From the NCBI GenBank assembly GCA_017452405.1, contig JAFTMM010000008.1, positions 1-6,483 on the forward strand: a stretch of DNA of 6,483 nucleotides, written 5' to 3'. This DNA comes from Clostridia bacterium (GTDB taxonomy: Bacteria > Bacillota > Clostridia > Christensenellales > Pumilibacteraceae). Each line of letters begins with the position of its first letter. Position 1 is the stretch's first letter. Under the pieces are notes generated by a model. It was not told the DNA's origin and ran no database searches. It saw nothing but the letters and a program-made list of their open reading frames with translations. This document shows positions 5,868 through 6,483 of the stretch, in pieces. The position numbers and the translations under genes are program-made.

Positions 5868-6483
5868 TTATTCGTCGAACTTATCCCAATCGTTGTAGTT
5901 ACGGTTTGCTTCACGCTTTTCTTTTTCAGCTTTTGCGCGTTCTTCTTCAGCGCGTTTTTTAGCCGCAGCTTTTTCTGCCTTAATGCGTTCTGCTTCAGCG
6001 CGTTTTTCTTCGAGTTCCTTTCTCTTCTCATCGGAAGGAGTGAAGTCTACGATTTCTTCAGAGTAAGTGTACTCTTCATCAACGGGGGATTCTTCAGTAG
6101 CTTCAGTAGCTTCGGTTGTTTCTGTAGTTTCGGTAACTTCTTCACTAGACGGAGCTTCCTCAATAGCTTCTTCCGCATTTTCAGCAACTTCTTCAGCCTC
6201 AGTTTCAGGAGCTTCTTCGGTTGCTTCGGAAACGTCCTCTACGACTTCAGGAGCTTCTTCGGTATCGGGAACACTTTCAACTTCCTCATCATAATCGTAA
6301 ACGTAATCATCATCTTCTTCGTCGAAGGTGTCGTATACGTCCTTACCTTCAAGTTCAACGGTTTCTTCTTCGCCTGCGCGAGCGTTGTGCTGACGAACGA
6401 GAGTTTTGGATCTGTCGTACGAAGGGGTGGTGTCAGGGGTATCTGCGTGCTCTCTCTTTCTCTTGAGTGCGAAATAACGAACA
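5868..6483 (-). CDS. 3' part of a gene encoding a highly acidic low-complexity tail (partial, function unknown)
   Basis: A minus-strand frame is open from the right window edge to a TAA at 5868-5870, giving 204 codons with no methionine, so the true start lies outside. Visible residues begin V-R-Y-F-A-L-K-R-K-R-E, which is what follows a last membrane helix in many membrane proteins. Residues 48-152 contain no Lys or Arg and are rich in Glu, Asp, Thr, Ala and Pro. Residues 153-194 are an alternating Glu/Lys/Arg/Ala stretch, probably a single helix or coiled coil. The end is N-Y-N-D-W-D-K-F-D-E. A charged cytoplasmic tail of a membrane protein is the best guess. Some clostridial Lgt (prolipoprotein diacylglyceryl transferase) proteins carry charged C-terminal extensions, but nothing visible here proves that. 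Evidence that it is coding: the uninterrupted frame, a terminator placed just past its stop, and three-base periodic charge blocks. Confidence 0.8.
   Translation of the reverse strand, partial: VRYFALKRKREHADTPDTTPSYDRSKTLVRQHNARAGEEETVELEGKDVYDTFDEEDDDYVYDYDEEVESVPDTEEAPEVVEDVSEATEEAPETEAEEVAENAEEAIEEAPSSEEVTETTETTEATEATEESPVDEEYTYSEEIVDFTPSDEKRKELEEKRAEAERIKAEKAAAKKRAEEERAKAEKEKREANRNYNDWDKFDE
6092..6136 (-). repeat. Five degenerate 9-bp tandem units inside the acidic tail
   Basis: On the plus strand the units are CTTCAGTAG, CTTCAGTAG, CTTCGGTTG, TTTCTGTAG and TTTCGGTAA. Read on the minus strand they give a three-residue period, T-T-E / A-T-E. The first two units are identical. The unit is a multiple of three, so gain or loss would keep the frame. 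Confidence 0.75.
6204..6263 (-). repeat. Direct repeat pair, 18 bp exact, 42-bp spacing
   Basis: TTCAGGAGCTTCTTCGGT occurs at 6204-6221 and again at 6246-6263. Both copies are in frame and encode T-E-E-A-P-E 14 residues apart on the minus strand. This suggests internal duplication within the acidic tail. Confidence 0.8.

Noticed and set aside
5849..6031. Short minus-strand Lys/Asn/Arg-rich frame near the terminator
   Set aside because: It is a different frame of the same Glu/Lys codons, and its end runs into the terminator stem region. The long open frame ending at 5868 is the better gene.
6067..6294. Plus-strand Ser-rich open frame opposite the acidic gene
   Set aside because: It is the complement of Glu/Ala/Thr codons (GAA, GCT, ACT) read in another frame. 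The minus-strand frame is longer, ends just before a terminator and has sensible charge blocks.
6221..6466. Plus-strand Arg/Leu-rich open frame
   Set aside because: It is another shadow of the same low-complexity DNA, with no ribosome binding site and no family pattern.
1..6483. ACGT tetramers and AACGT look frequent (about 45-50 ACGT by eye against roughly 25 expected from base composition)
   Set aside because: Many fall at Asn-Val or Asp-Val codon pairs and are spread evenly across genes, so this looks like codon or genome signature rather than a site. A genome-wide count would decide.
1..6483. Search for a defence system, CRISPR, insertion sequence, phage gene, tRNA or riboswitch
   Set aside because: No regularly spaced repeats, terminal inverted repeats, transposase or integrase motifs, or structured leader were seen. 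The genes are ordinary metabolic and cell-wall families.

Overview
The window looks like a piece of chromosome from an anaerobic, Firmicutes-type bacterium, most likely an uncultured member of the Clostridia. This is an inference from moderate-to-low GC content, a strong AAAGGAG-type ribosome binding site, very tight gene packing, and the protein families present (RimI, MurF-like, YmfI-like SDR, HI0933/BaiN-type flavoprotein, COG2509-type FAD protein). I see no mobile element, CRISPR array, tRNA, rRNA or defence gene.

Positions 1 to 5779 hold one compact forward-strand operon. It contains the last 25 codons of a RimI-type acetyltransferase, an alpha/beta hydrolase, a membrane-anchored MurF-like ligase, a short-chain dehydrogenase/reductase, an HI0933/BaiN-family flavoprotein and a COG2509-family FAD-dependent protein. 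Every junction abuts or overlaps: a CTGA overlap, a TGA directly followed by ATG, a 23-nt overlap, an ATGA overlap and an 11-nt overlap. Translation is therefore probably coupled along the whole run. The hydrolase appears to start at a CTG codon, because no ATG, GTG or TTG exists in frame before a point that would cut off the first beta strand.

At 5815 to 5848 a perfect 14-bp inverted repeat with T-runs on both strands forms a bidirectional terminator between convergent units. Beyond it, on the minus strand, lies the 3' part of a gene that enters from the right edge. Its 204 visible codons are open but contain no methionine. They encode a low-complexity tail: a basic start, then 105 residues with no Lys or Arg and very many Glu/Asp, then a Glu/Lys/Arg/Ala helix, and a short aromatic-acidic end.

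The operon genes share no obvious single pathway. RimI (protein N-terminal acetylation) and the YmfI-like SDR (possible elongation factor P modification) touch translation. The MurF-like protein touches cell-wall precursor synthesis. The two flavoproteins are reductases or dehydrogenases of unknown substrate. This is probably a housekeeping cluster. The most interesting points are the replacement of MurF domain 1 by membrane segments, the CTG start, the possible EF-P link, and the acidic tail.
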